A stretch of DNA of 64,000 nucleotides from a bacterium. GTDB lineage: Bacteria > Planctomycetota > Planctomycetia > Pirellulales > Pirellulaceae. The position numbers were made by a program, and so were the translations under genes. Position 1 is the first letter of the stretch; each line of letters begins with the position of its first letter. Of this stretch, positions 9,331 to 18,133 are shown in pieces. The stretch covers positions 1 to 64,000 of the forward strand of contig WGNR01000012.1 of NCBI GenBank assembly GCA_016124445.1, in the 5' to 3' direction. A model generated the notes under the pieces. It did not search any database. It was not told where the DNA came from and saw nothing but the letters and a program-made list of their open reading frames with translations.

Positions 9331-9756
9331 TTAGCTGGAAGTCAGCGTAAAGTCGATCGTGTTGTCGCCGGCTTGGACGGTTTCGGTCAGTTCCGTCTCG
9401 AGATTGTATTTGGCCGGCAGCGTTTCTTTGGAGCTGAGCAGTTCGCCATCCTTGTCAAACTTCTGATCTTCCTTCGAAATCCGAACGGTGCACGCGCCGA
9501 CCTTGGCCCCTTCAACTCCTTCGCTATAGAGCAGCACGTACTTGCCGGACGCATCGGTTTCTCCGGCTGATGGTCGTCCGGCGACAGGTTGGAAGGTGAC
9601 CTGTGCTCCTGAGACCGGGTTGCCGTCCAGCGTCACCACACCCGACACACGGCCGATATCAGGGCGATCTCCGACACCGCCCGAGCAGCCAGTCAGCGCG
9701 ACCAGGAAAACCAACAGCCAGATCGGAGAGAACAACAGCATGTTTTTGCGGCTCAT
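9331..9756 (-). CDS. small lipoprotein with carboxypeptidase-regulatory-like domain (copy A)
   Basis: The 141-residue product starts with a lipoprotein signal peptide ending in LTGC, so Cys24 should be lipidated. The mature part is a beta-sandwich of the type seen in carboxypeptidase regulatory domains: GVVTLDGNPVSGAQVTFQP, then DASGKYVLLYSEGVEGAKVG, and a closing strand DNTIDFTLTSS. Planctomycete genomes carry many such proteins beside DUF1559 genes, and this one follows the DUF1559 gene at 9909 in the same direction. It probably sits on the periplasmic face of a membrane. The role is unknown. The second pair, at 11328-12934, has the same order. Confidence 0.8.
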   Translation of the reverse strand: MSRKNMLLFSPIWLLVFLVALTGCSGGVGDRPDIGRVSGVVTLDGNPVSGAQVTFQPVAGRPSAGETDASGKYVLLYSEGVEGAKVGACTVRISKEDQKFDKDGELLSSKETLPAKYNLETELTETVQAGDNTIDFTLTSS

Positions 9757-9908
9757 AGGAATACTTTCAAACAGACAATCGGATGCGAAGAATGAAGACT
9801 CTATTCAGCCGGGGAAAGCTGTTTGACCAGCGGTGCAACACCTGAATGTTGCGCCGCGTATTACTGGCAGCATGGCTGCCGCGAGTCACAATTGACTCTG
9901 CATAGAGG

Positions 9909-10895
9909 TTACGGCAGGCTGACGACCTGGCCGTCGTTCATCATGCCCAATCGCTGGTAGATCCCAAGATTGTTCATGTTGTAATTTCCATTGGCTGCAG
10001 GCTTGTTGTCGCCCACGGTCGCGTTGCTGTTGTTAAACGCGATGTTCTCGCTAATGAACTTCACGCTACCGTCGCAGAACAGGAACATCGCGCCGCCCGG
10101 GTGCTTACTGCTGAATGCCTCGTTGCAGCCGTTATTGCCGGTCTTCTTCGTTTTGTAGTTCAACGGAATACTGACGCGTCCCAGCACATAGTTGACGCCG
10201 CGCGGGCCTGGTCCGCCGTCGTTCCGTACGCCTGCCCAAACGCCGGACGAGCAATCGAAGTCGCGCTCGCCGACCAGAAACGAATTGCTCGTCCCGTCGG
10301 TCAGATCGCGGAAGTTCGTCTTGCTGTTGCGAAACAGAGGACCGCTCGGACGATCGATCAAGTCGAGCGAAATGAATGGCCCGGCCCCCAGGTAGTTCAG
10401 CGTGCCGCCGAAGAAGTTCGATCCAACGTTTGCCGTTCCGTTGAAGTCAAAAGTCTGCGGAGTGCCTTGCACGGTGTCGCCGGTCGTATCGGAAGGACAA
10501 CGGTATGCCTCGATCCGCTGCTTGACCATGTTTCGTTGGCTGCTGTTGTTAAGTAAATCGACCAGACGCCGCTTGTTGGGATTCAACTTGGAATGAAGGT
10601 TGTTTTGTTCGATCTGCGGAAGCAGCAAGACGGGCCAGCCCCACATCTGCGGACCGGAGGGCGGGTCGACCGCCGAACTCTGCGAGATGCACCCGGAAGG
10701 AAACGATTGGTAGGTGTCGTGATAGTTGTGCATCGCGACGCCAATCTGCTTCAGATTATTCGTGCAAGACATCCGACGGGCCGCCTCACGGGCCTGTTGA
10801 ACGGCCGGAAGCAGGAGGGCGATCAGCACGCCAATAATGGCAATGACCACCAGGAGTTCGACCAGGGTAAAACCTGAACGTAACACTCTGCGCAT
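9909..10895 (-). CDS. DUF1559 pseudopilin-like protein (copy A)
   Basis: A 328-residue protein starting at an ATG preceded by AAGGTGT about seven bases upstream. An upstream extension of the frame lacks support. The N-terminus is a type IV prepilin-type leader: basic MRRVLRSG then [22 protein letters not shown], with the Gly-Phe cleavage site and Glu at +5, followed by the family block [11 protein letters not shown]. The globular part has [14 protein letters not shown] and ends with the pilin-like [21 protein letters not shown] block that marks DUF1559 (SBP_bac_10) proteins. These proteins are hugely expanded in planctomycetes and probably work with a type II secretion or pilus-like machine at the cell surface. 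It pairs with the lipoprotein at 9331. Confidence 0.9.
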   Translation of the reverse strand: MRRVLRSGFTLVELLVVIAIIGVLIALLLPAVQQAREAARRMSCTNNLKQIGVAMHNYHDTYQSFPSGCISQSSAVDPPSGPQMWGWPVLLLPQIEQNNLHSKLNPNKRRLVDLLNNSSQRNMVKQRIEAYRCPSDTTGDTVQGTPQTFDFNGTANVGSNFFGGTLNYLGAGPFISLDLIDRPSGPLFRNSKTNFRDLTDGTSNSFLVGERDFDCSSGVWAGVRNDGGPGPRGVNYVLGRVSIPLNYKTKKTGNNGCNEAFSSKHPGGAMFLFCDGSVKFISENIAFNNSNATVGDNKPAANGNYNMNNLGIYQRLGMMNDGQVVSLP

Positions 10896-11126
10896 GGGAA
10901 GACACCTTGAATAGAAGGCCTGGAAAAGAATGAAGCAAACGGATGAGAGTAGATTTTTTACAAGCACCGCGCAATTTTTCACATTATCGCGGCGACGCCA
11001 TCTTCCGAGCAATTCCCACGATTGTGTAAATCTAGAAATGCCGCGTATTTCATTAAAAATCGGTATGCATGGGCAATTACTGTGCCCTACAAGAGAATGG
11101 CATGCCTGAATGGGGTTCAGATTCCC

Positions 11127-11309
11127 CTACACCGCAAACGGAATTAGCTTCGGTCGCGGGGGCTTCACGCTATAGACGCCGCTACTGGCCTGAACAAACG
11201 CGGTGAAGTCGCGTTGGAGGAAGAGTAAAAGACCCCAGCGTGGCGGCTTCCGCAGATGTTGTGTCGCCCAAAAGAGCGTAGTAATGCTCCGGGCCATGTA
11301 CTTATCCAC
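11127..11309 (-). pseudogene. truncated remnant of the HExxH metallopeptidase-like gene
   Basis: The reading frame encodes about 60 residues whose last 50 match the C-terminus of the gene at 13201-13902. Compare LLFLQRDFTAFVQASSGVY here with LYSFLEHDFTKLYQATGGIY there, and the shared ends PPRPKLIPFAV and IPRPKLIPVAA. The match is also visible at nucleotide level. The part with the HExxH motif is missing and the homology stops close to the end of the lipoprotein gene at 11328, so this is a cut-off relic rather than a working gene. Its distance to the next DUF1559 start (231 bp) is close to that of the intact gene to its DUF1559 neighbour (266 bp). Confidence 0.75.
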
Positions 11310-11327
11310 TCGCCAGGATGCGCGGGT

Positions 11328-11822
11328 CTACTTTTCCAGCTTGAATTCGAAGTGGTTCGAGCCGTCTTGAACGTTAGCCGTCAAAAGCGGTTCGGATGGG
11401 TCGTTGTATCGATCTGGAATCTGGGAAACCATCTTCCCGCGTTTCTGCGGCTTCGGGTTGGGATCGTAGACCTCGTTGGAGTCGAATTGAATCGGCTTGC
11501 CATGAGAATCGACTTCGATCTTCTTGGAGATGAGAACGTCGTAGTTGCCGATCATGGCACCACTACGGGACGCTCCCGAAGTTGATAGCTGGAACGAGCC
11601 ATCCGCCAGGGTATAGCCCGACGCAGTTCGACCGTCGGACTGAGGCTTGAAAATAACCAGCGCGCTTTCAATCGGTTGACCATTCAACGTAACCGTTCCG
11701 GAAACCGCTTCTACCGGAATCCCTGAGGTCGCACCGCAGCCGCAAACCAGGCATACGCTGAACAAGACAGATAGCGATAAAACGATCGATCGACTGGCCC
11801 GAAGCATGATGAGGGTCAACAT
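11328..11822 (-). CDS. small lipoprotein with carboxypeptidase-regulatory-like domain (copy B)
   Basis: The 164-residue product has a signal peptide with the lipobox region LVCGC, so a Cys near residue 27-29 is the likely lipidation site. The mature domain has the same pattern as copy A: SGTVTLNGQPIESALVIFKP, then TLADGSFQLSTSG, and a final strand SNHFEFKLEK. The start at 11822 is preferred over the ATG five codons later because AAGGACATCGAA precedes it. It follows the DUF1559 gene at 11867 by 44 bp and probably shares its transcript. Function unknown; predicted to be anchored in a membrane and to face the periplasm. Confidence 0.8.
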   Translation of the reverse strand: MLTLIMLRASRSIVLSLSVLFSVCLVCGCGATSGIPVEAVSGTVTLNGQPIESALVIFKPQSDGRTASGYTLADGSFQLSTSGASRSGAMIGNYDVLISKKIEVDSHGKPIQFDSNEVYDPNPKPQKRGKMVSQIPDRYNDPSEPLLTANVQDGSNHFEFKLEK

Positions 11823-11866
11823 TTCGATGTCCTTTTCGAGAGGCAGTGGCCGATTTCAGGATGCAG

Positions 11867-12934
11867 TTAATTTCGGGACGAGGCGACTTCTCCGCCTGAG
11901 ATCGAACCAAGAGCACCGATCACGCCGAAGTAGCTTTGGCCGGAGTTTTGATCCCAATAGTCCTGAGTCGCGTTACCTGCATCGATCGTTTCCGAAAGAA
12001 ACGAAACCGAACCGTCGCCAAACGCTGCCATGGCACCTCCAGGATGAAAACTGGACATGCTGTACATGGCGGCGTTTGTCTCGCCCGATCCCCAACCAAG
12101 ACACGACGGCGTATTAGGTGCCGATACCGTTGAAATCGCGCTGTACATGAACAATGCATCCGACCAGCGTCGGCCGCTGTAATCTTGGGTCGAGCCGCTA
12201 GGGATAAAGTGCTTGCGATCGGAAGGGTCGATCGCCGCCTGGCAAGCCGCCGGGTTGCTGGCGGTCAGATAGATACCAGTCTTTGAATTCCTTCCGTCGC
12301 CTGGGGCACAGATGGCCTTCTCGCCCAACAGAATGCTGTTGCTGGTTCCATCGGTGAAGTCCCGAAACTTACGCGATTCCTTATAGCGAAACGCACCACG
12401 AAATCGGCTGATATAGTCATCGCGTCCAAAGTCAGCCATCACGTCGCCGATGTTCGCACGATAGCTCAATCCGCCAGTCCAATAGGCACCTGTGATCCCG
12501 GCACCTGCCTGAGGATCGGAAGGGCAAGTACGCACCGGAAACTGCGTTACCCACGGCTTGTAGTTCGTGTCCCACGGATTTGCTGGCCCGGGGGCGTAGT
12601 TGGTTGTTCCATTGACCGACGCTGACGTTCCGCCTGCATCGATCATTTGCGAGATATTCTTCTGCTCCATGAACGGCAGCAATTTAACGATCCAGCTGAT
12701 ACGTGCTCCGCCGCCATAGGCGCCCGGAGGAAGTTCGCCATAGGTATCGTGGTGCATATGAGCCGCGAGCGCCCACTGCTTGAGTTGATTGGTACATTGA
12801 ACACGGCGAGCCGCCTCGCGGGCTTGTTGGACCGCAGGCAGAAGCAACGCGATTAATACGCCGATGATGGCAATCACCACAAGGAGTTCAACGAGCGTAA
12901 ATCCTGAGATGCTGCGTAATCGCCATCTAGACAT
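11867..12934 (-). CDS. DUF1559 pseudopilin-like protein (copy B)
   Basis: A 355-residue DUF1559 protein. The prepilin-like leader is MSRWRLRSISG followed by [22 protein letters not shown], which is identical to that of copy A over this helix, and then [14 protein letters not shown]. The body carries FTDGTSNSILLGEKA and the C-terminal HPGGAMAAFGDGSVSFLSETID block. Outside these blocks the two copies differ greatly, so the duplication is old or the copies were recruited separately from this large family. It lies between the metallopeptidase-like gene upstream and its lipoprotein partner downstream. Confidence 0.9.
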   Translation of the reverse strand: MSRWRLRSISGFTLVELLVVIAIIGVLIALLLPAVQQAREAARRVQCTNQLKQWALAAHMHHDTYGELPPGAYGGGARISWIVKLLPFMEQKNISQMIDAGGTSASVNGTTNYAPGPANPWDTNYKPWVTQFPVRTCPSDPQAGAGITGAYWTGGLSYRANIGDVMADFGRDDYISRFRGAFRYKESRKFRDFTDGTSNSILLGEKAICAPGDGRNSKTGIYLTASNPAACQAAIDPSDRKHFIPSGSTQDYSGRRWSDALFMYSAISTVSAPNTPSCLGWGSGETNAAMYSMSSFHPGGAMAAFGDGSVSFLSETIDAGNATQDYWDQNSGQSYFGVIGALGSISGGEVASSRN

Positions 12935-13200
12935 ATTAATATTCTCTTAAAGTAATAACCGTCTATAACTCTTCTCGCCACATCTTGGATGGTATCGAAA
13001 CGATAAATCCAATTCAACGAATCGGAATTGCATGACACAAACTGGAAGTCAATGGGTGACAAAATGCAAACGATTGCCGAATCATTGCTCAGCGGTTTAG
13101 AGATGATTTGTGAACGTACACCGAGACGCTCCTGTTTTGCGCAATGCACCGAGCAGAAGAAGTTTACACAGTTACTTGGGGGCGATGGCGAAGTTGCCAA

Positions 13201-13902
13201 TTAAGCCGCAACTGGAATCAGCTTCGGCCGCGGGATCTTCACGCCATAGATGCCGCCAGTGGCTTGGTAGAGCTTGGTGAAATCATGCTCTAGAAACGAG
13301 TAAAGATGAGGTTCCGGCTGTTTCATGAGATACTGCGTGGCCAGTACGCCCATCTGCTCGTCGTATTCCTTCTGGCTGGTCGAATGGGCGTAGCAGCGGC
13401 CTGGGTGGCGGCGGATGTCGCCGTCGAAGTGTGGGCTGATGTGCCACAGTTCGTGGAAGATGGTGACCAGCTTCTCGGAGAAATCGAGGTTCTGAAATCG
13501 CGGCAGGTAGAAGCTGAGGATGTACAGCATCTCGCGGCCATGTTCATCCAATAGCGACTGGCAGGCATACTTGTGGCCGCGGCGTGTCGTATAGCGCGAG
13601 CCCTTCTCGAACCGCATCGGCGTGAGCGTGGCGTAGATGCCATACGTCGAATCGATCCGGGCCTGAACGATCGCCACGGCAACGCGTGACATGTCGATAT
13701 GGTCCAGCTCCGGCATCCGGTCGACCATGTCGTTGACCAAAAGTCGCATGGCGAACGTAAAATCGAACCCACGGCGTTTGACCGATTGATGCAGCTGAAC
13801 ACGTCGCTGGGCGGGGATGGCTCTGGCAGCAGCCTTGCGCGGCTTGTCCGCTTTGGGGGCCGCCCCCTTCTTTCGCCGTTTGGAGCCTGAGGAACGTTTC
13901 AC
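13201..13902 (-). CDS. putative metallopeptidase (HExxH protein)
   Basis: A 233-residue protein with a very basic N-terminal tail (residues 1-45, many Lys and Arg) and a compact domain. The segment TIFHELWHISPHFDGD at residues 148-161 holds an HExxH zinc motif (HELWH, 150-154) with a further His at 158 that may complete the site. This resembles the putative phage-type metallopeptidase family. No signal peptide is seen, so it should be cytoplasmic, and the basic tail could bind nucleic acid. It lies just after the terminator of the ribosomal cluster. A decayed C-terminal copy lies at 11127-11309. Substrate unknown. Confidence 0.75.
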   Translation of the reverse strand: MKRSSGSKRRKKGAAPKADKPRKAAARAIPAQRRVQLHQSVKRRGFDFTFAMRLLVNDMVDRMPELDHIDMSRVAVAIVQARIDSTYGIYATLTPMRFEKGSRYTTRRGHKYACQSLLDEHGREMLYILSFYLPRFQNLDFSEKLVTIFHELWHISPHFDGDIRRHPGRCYAHSTSQKEYDEQMGVLATQYLMKQPEPHLYSFLEHDFTKLYQATGGIYGVKIPRPKLIPVAA

Positions 13903-13918
13903 GAGCTGCTAGTCCATG

Positions 13919-13954
13919 AAAAAACCGCGATACTCGAGGGAGTATAGCGGTTTT
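13919..13954 (-). terminator. terminator of the alpha (rpoA-rplQ) operon
   Basis: On the minus strand AAAACCGC and GCGGTTTT form the outer stem, with an inner GAGTAT-class stem and a four-base loop. Six T follow in the direction of rplQ transcription. It starts 37 bp after the rplQ stop. Confidence 0.8.
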
Positions 13955-13990
13955 GTTGATTTCAAGCGACGCTGATCTCCTGGGTGGAGA

Positions 13991-14734
13991 TTAGCTGTCC
14001 TTGGTTTCTTCGTCGGCAGGTTCTTCAGCCGGAGCTTCTGCTTCCGGAGCGGCGGCTTCTTCTTCGGCCGGGGCTTCCGCTTCGGGAGCGGCCGTTGGTG
14101 CTGCTGCTTCTTCGTCGCTGTCGAAGGCCGGACGTTCGGCTTCGGTTTTCACGCGATCGCGTTCGTTGCCGACGAATTCCAGGATGGCCTGCATACCGGC
14201 ATCGCCCAGACGCGGCTTGGCCAGCTTCAAGATCCGGGTGTAGCCACCGTCGCGATCTTCAAAGCGGGGAGCAACCTCGTCGAACAAGATTTCGACCGCA
14301 CGCTGGTTGCCCAGCATTTCAACCGCACGACGACGAGCGGCGACGAAGGGAGCGATTGCGGCGTTCCACTTCTGCCAGTCTTCGCTCTTACGCCACTTCT
14401 TGTATTCGTCGGTGTTCGGCTTGGCCTTGGTAGCGAACTTCTCTGCTTCACGCAGGTGAGGCAGCGCGTTCTTGGCGACCGTGATGCACTTCTCGACGTA
14501 AGGGCGAAGCTCCTTCGCCTTTTCGACGGTCGTCACGATACGGCCTTTGACCTTGGGCGTGTTGTGACCGGTTGCCGGGGTATCGGCGGCCAGGTAGTCG
14601 CTGTACCGGAAGTAGCTTTCGTTCACGTCGTCAGGACGTTCGGTCAGCAAAAGGCTGCTCGCCATGTTGCGGAACAACGCCTTGCGATGGCTGGCCGAGC
14701 GTCCGAGTCGTCGACCTTTTTTTAGGTGTCGCAT
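13991..14734 (-). CDS. rplQ: 50S ribosomal protein L17, with insertions and acidic tail
   Basis: The start MRHLKKGRRLGRSASHRKAL and the blocks GRIVTTVEKAKELRP and ILFDEVAPRFEDRDGGYTRILKL are classic L17, a large-subunit protein near the exit tunnel. At 247 residues it is about twice the usual bacterial length. Extra material sits at about residues 35-62 (DDVNESYFRYSDYLAA region), at about 93-133 (KPNTDEYKKWRKSEDWQKW region), and in a C-terminal tail from 200 on that is nearly all Ala, Glu and Pro. It is last in the operon, 71 bp after rpoA, and followed by a terminator. Confidence 0.93.
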   Translation of the reverse strand: MRHLKKGRRLGRSASHRKALFRNMASSLLLTERPDDVNESYFRYSDYLAADTPATGHNTPKVKGRIVTTVEKAKELRPYVEKCITVAKNALPHLREAEKFATKAKPNTDEYKKWRKSEDWQKWNAAIAPFVAARRRAVEMLGNQRAVEILFDEVAPRFEDRDGGYTRILKLAKPRLGDAGMQAILEFVGNERDRVKTEAERPAFDSDEEAAAPTAAPEAEAPAEEEAAAPEAEAPAEEPADEETKDS

Positions 14735-14805
14735 GGTAATTCTTGAGTGTTAACGTTGCCGTAGAAACGTCGCCGTGAAGTGGCGTTTGTATTGATGTTT
14801 GGGAT

Positions 14806-15801
14806 TTAGTGCATCGGGCTGGCTGCCGGTGGGACTCGCATGCCCAGGTGCAGACCATATTCCTTCAGCTTTTCGCGAACTTCAGTCAGGGTGGTTTCAC
14901 CGAAGTTGCGGACTTCCATCAGTTGATCTTCGGTACGGCGAACCAGGTCGCGGACCGTGTGGATGTTTTCCGATTCCAGGCAGTTGGAAGCCCGGACCGA
15001 AAGGTGCAACTCGGCCAGGCTCATGTTCAGCTTGGCTTCCATGACCGGATCCAACCCGCTGGGGGTCGAACGGCTGGGCATGTTGATCGTGGCACCCAGT
15101 TCGTTGTATTGAACGAATGGATTGAGGTGCTTTCGCAAGATCTTGGCAGCTTCGACCAAGGCCATTTCCGGATGGGCCGAACCATCGGTCCAGATCTCGA
15201 GGATCAACCGGTCGTAGTTCGTCTTCTGACCGACGCGAGTTTCCTCGACGGTGTAACGAACGCGGGTAACCGGGCTGAAGACAGCGTCGACCGGAATGAT
15301 ACCGATCTCGTGTTCGGCCGAGCTGTGTTCGGTCGAAGGAACGTAGCTGCGGCCCGACTCGACGACCATTTCCATCATGAATGGAATTTCGCCGGTGACG
15401 GTGCACAGGTGCAGGTTCTTGTTGATGATCTCGACGTCGGCATCGCACTGGATGTCGGCGCCGGTCACTTCGCAGGGACCCTGTTTTTCGATCGTGATGA
15501 CCTTGGTCATCTCCGAGTGCTTTTTGACGACAACCGACTTCACGTTCAGGACGATGTCGGTCATGTCTTCGACCACGCCCGGGATGCTGGTGAACTCGTG
15601 CTGAGCGCCACGGACTTTGATCTGGGTGACGGCCGCTCCCTCGAGGCTCGAGAGAAGGATCCGCCGCATGCTGTTACCGATCGTGGCCCCGAAACCGCGT
15701 TCGAACGGTTCGGCGATGAATTTGCCGTAGTGGGAAGTGAGGGTTTCGGCTTCGCAACTAACCACACTCGGCAATTCCAGCCCACGCCATCGAATATGCA
15801 T
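14806..15801 (-). CDS. rpoA: RNA polymerase subunit alpha
   Basis: The 331-residue product is the alpha subunit that nucleates core polymerase assembly. The N-terminal dimer domain shows [20 protein letters not shown] near residues 29-48 and the C-terminal domain, from about 250 on, shows the helix-hairpin-helix pattern [17 protein letters not shown] and [18 protein letters not shown] used for upstream DNA and activator contact. Length is normal. It stands between rpsK (83 bp) and rplQ (71 bp). rpsD, which precedes rpoA in many bacteria, is not here. Confidence 0.97.
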   Translation of the reverse strand: MHIRWRGLELPSVVSCEAETLTSHYGKFIAEPFERGFGATIGNSMRRILLSSLEGAAVTQIKVRGAQHEFTSIPGVVEDMTDIVLNVKSVVVKKHSEMTKVITIEKQGPCEVTGADIQCDADVEIINKNLHLCTVTGEIPFMMEMVVESGRSYVPSTEHSSAEHEIGIIPVDAVFSPVTRVRYTVEETRVGQKTNYDRLILEIWTDGSAHPEMALVEAAKILRKHLNPFVQYNELGATINMPSRSTPSGLDPVMEAKLNMSLAELHLSVRASNCLESENIHTVRDLVRRTEDQLMEVRNFGETTLTEVREKLKEYGLHLGMRVPPAASPMH

Positions 15802-15884
15802 CGTTCGCTCCGTTTTGTTTCGTGCTGCTATAGAGTGTCTCTGAATCGCCCGTTAAACGCTGCCTGACTCGAAAGTTCGCGATA

Positions 15885-16265
15885 CTAGACGCGACGCTTC
15901 TTCGGCGGACGGCAACCATTGTGCGGGATCGGCGTGCAGTCTTCGATCGACTTAACCGTCAGACCGGCGGCGGCAAGCGCGGTGATGGCACTTTCCCGTC
16001 CGCTGCCAGGGCCGTTGACTTTCACGTCAACTTCCCGCAGACCGAACTTCAATGCCTTTTCGGCTGCTTGTTGAGCAGCACATTGCCCGGCGAACGGGGT
16101 GCTCTTTCGGCTTCCCTTGAAACCACAAGTTCCGGCGCTTGCCCAGCACAACGTGTCACCCTTCGCGTCGGTAATGGTTACCTGGGTGTTGTTGAAGGTC
16201 GCCTTGATATGGACAACCCCTTGCTGAACGTTACGCCGCGTCTTTCGCTTAACGACTTTGGCCAC
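15885..16265 (-). CDS. rpsK: 30S ribosomal protein S11
   Basis: The 126-residue product is S11, a platform protein of the small subunit that lines the mRNA exit path. The blocks [32 protein letters not shown] and the conserved C-terminus [18 protein letters not shown] identify it. Length is normal. It follows rpsM by 133 bp and precedes rpoA. Confidence 0.97.
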   Translation of the reverse strand: MAKVVKRKTRRNVQQGVVHIKATFNNTQVTITDAKGDTLCWASAGTCGFKGSRKSTPFAGQCAAQQAAEKALKFGLREVDVKVNGPGSGRESAITALAAAGLTVKSIEDCTPIPHNGCRPPKKRRV

Positions 16266-16398
16266 TTAACTATCTCCCACCACTACGGGCGAAGCTACAA
16301 TGCTGAATGATTGATATGCGTTGAAATGGTAGAAAGTCCCCAACAAAACCGATCGTGCCGATGGCAGAATGTTTCGGTATGGGAGCCTTCTGGCGAGA

Positions 16399-16782
16399 TT
16401 AGCGGAGATCCTTCACGCCCTTCTTACCGGCAACGGTCTTCTTCGGACCTTTCCGGGTGCGGGCGTTGGTTCGTGTTCGCTGACCACGAACCGGCAAACC
16501 ACGGCGATGTCGCAGACCGCGGTAGCAGGTAATCCGGTTCAGACGCTGGATGTTCTGCGAGAGCTGACGGCGAAGAGGACCTTCGACCGTGTAATCGCTT
16601 TCAAGCAAACCAGCCAGACGGCTCAGTTCGTCTTCATGGATCTCGGAAGCAGGGCGATCTTGATCGATCCCGACCTTGACGCACAACTCGCGAGCAACCG
16701 CCGGACCCACACCGTACAGGTAGGTCAAGCTGATCCAAGTTTTCTTATCATTGGGAATGTCCACACCGAGCAAACGTGGCAT
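16399..16782 (-). CDS. rpsM: 30S ribosomal protein S13
   Basis: The 127-residue product is S13 of the small-subunit head, which contacts P-site tRNA and bridges to the large subunit. MPRLLGVDIPNDKKTWISL at the start, the helix-hairpin-helix block YGVGPAVARELC, and RGLRHRRGLPVRGQRTRTNARTRKG near the end are diagnostic. A good AGGAG ribosome-binding site precedes the ATG. A short perfect hairpin (TGTCCTC/GAGGACA, 16799-16817) lies just upstream in the leader. Confidence 0.97.
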   Translation of the reverse strand: MPRLLGVDIPNDKKTWISLTYLYGVGPAVARELCVKVGIDQDRPASEIHEDELSRLAGLLESDYTVEGPLRRQLSQNIQRLNRITCYRGLRHRRGLPVRGQRTRTNARTRKGPKKTVAGKKGVKDLR

Positions 16783-17012
16783 GGTGGTCTCCTGTGAGTG
16801 TCCTCAATCCGAGGACAATGTATCCGAAAATATGTCGTTGTATCGATTTGCGAAGCGAAACGGCGTTTCTTGGGCTTTTCGCGTGCCTGGCTATTTCGCG
16901 TTCCCGGTTTTATCGCGGGGATTCCGTACCCAGTGGGGGAATACGCGGACAGGTCAAAAACGCTGGCTGTCAAGCGAAAAAATCATCCGCTGACAGGCCT
17001 TTCAGCCGCCAA

Positions 17013-17126
17013 TTAACCTTGGCGTTGCTTATGACGGGCGTTCTCGCAAATAACGTAGATCCGGCCTCGACGGCGGACTACTTTGCACTTGTCGCAGATT
17101 CGCTTAACGCTGGCTCTAACCTTCAT
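17013..17126 (-). CDS. rpmJ: 50S ribosomal protein L36
   Basis: A 37-residue gene found by translating the gap: it starts [15 protein letters not shown] and ends [12 protein letters not shown]. The four zinc ligands C11, C14, C27 and H32 of the zinc-containing form of L36 are all present. It opens the alpha operon, 230 bp before rpsM, and has its own promoter at 17169-17198 with a short leader of about 36 bases. infA, which often precedes it, is absent from the space between map and rpmJ. Confidence 0.93.
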   Translation of the reverse strand: MKVRASVKRICDKCKVVRRRGRIYVICENARHKQRQG

Positions 17127-17168
17127 GACTCTCTATCTTCCAAACAATGGTCGCTAGGGAAGCGGGAT

Positions 17169-17198
17169 AGTATAGCGGACTCCCAATTCCACTGACAA
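17169..17198 (-). promoter_or_regulatory. sigma70-type promoter of rpmJ and the alpha operon
   Basis: On the minus strand TTGTCA (17193-17198) and TATACT (17169-17174) are separated by 18 bases, each one base off consensus. Transcription would start near 17162, about 36 bases before the rpmJ ATG. The assignment is by eye. Confidence 0.6.
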
Positions 17199-17353
17199 GG
17201 GCGTGGACATTAAAAACTTTAGTTTTCGACCCCAGGAAAGGTCGATTCCTCTTGACCTGACGGCAAAAGGCTCGCTCAACGGGACGGCTCGGGCATTGAC
17301 TGGGCATACTGCTCAAGTCGACGCAGCCGGTGTAGCTTTCCCAGCATTCAGCA

Positions 17354-18133
17354 TCAGCTGCCAGGATCTTCTCCGGTAAGGATCCGCACGCCGCTGCTGG
17401 TCAGGGCCAAGGTATGCTCGAAATGGGCCGTCAGGCTGTGATCTTTCGTCGAAAGGGTCCAGCCATCTTTGTGCAAATACAAATCTTGACGCCCCACGGC
17501 CACCATCGGTTCAACTGCGATCACAATCCCCGGCCGCAGATCGAAATCCCCTTTGGCCCGGAATTCTTTGCTGTCGTAATTGGGAACCTGGGGCAGTTCG
17601 TGCATCGTCGTGCCGATGCCGTGACCTACCAGGCTGGTAATCACCGAAAAGCCTGCCGACTCGACCTCGGCTTGCATTTGACTGGCGACCTGGCTCCAGC
17701 GCTTCTTTTCAGGCATCAACTCAATGGCGATTTGCAGGGCTCGTTCGGTAACATCGAGCAGCTTCTGGGCCTGGTCGCTGATCTGGCCGACTGCATAGGT
17801 CCAAGCTGAATCACCGCACCAGCCGCCCAATTTGGCGCCCGTATCGACACTGACGATGTCCCCTTCTTTCAAAATCCGCTGGCCCGGGATGCCATGGACC
17901 ACTTCGTCGTTGACCGAAATGCAGGTCGCCGCCGGAAACGGCACTTTGCCAGGCACCCCTTTGAACAAAGGAATCGCGCCCGCTTCGGCGAACAGATCAT
18001 CGATGACCTGGTCCAGCGCGGCGGTGGTGACGCCTGGCTTGATTAACTGGGAAACCTGGCGGTGTGCCTCGCGGACAAGTTGCCCAGCGACGTACATCTT
18101 GTCGATTTCGCGTTTCGAGCGAAGCGTGATCAT
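17354..18133 (-). CDS. map: methionine aminopeptidase, type I
   Basis: The 259-residue enzyme removes the initiator Met from nascent proteins. The metal ligands of the family are seen in the blocks SVDTGAKLGGWCGDSAW (two Asp), SLVGHGIGTTMHELP (His), IVIAVEPMVAVG (Glu) and the C-terminal AHFEHTLALTSSG (Glu). There is no N-terminal extension with zinc fingers, so it is the basic type Ia form. Its ATG overlaps the TGA of adk by four bases, which implies translational coupling. secY-adk-map is a common bacterial order. Confidence 0.95.
   Translation of the reverse strand: MITLRSKREIDKMYVAGQLVREAHRQVSQLIKPGVTTAALDQVIDDLFAEAGAIPLFKGVPGKVPFPAATCISVNDEVVHGIPGQRILKEGDIVSVDTGAKLGGWCGDSAWTYAVGQISDQAQKLLDVTERALQIAIELMPEKKRWSQVASQMQAEVESAGFSVITSLVGHGIGTTMHELPQVPNYDSKEFRAKGDFDLRPGIVIAVEPMVAVGRQDLYLHKDGWTLSTKDHSLTAHFEHTLALTSSGVRILTGEDPGS

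Noticed and set aside
12874-13200. 108-codon frame between the metallopeptidase and DUF1559 genes
   Set aside because: It overlaps the DUF1559 leader in another frame and shows no domain or signal.
17127-17353. search for infA between map and rpmJ
   Set aside because: No IF1-like sequence in any frame; only the rpmJ promoter is supported.
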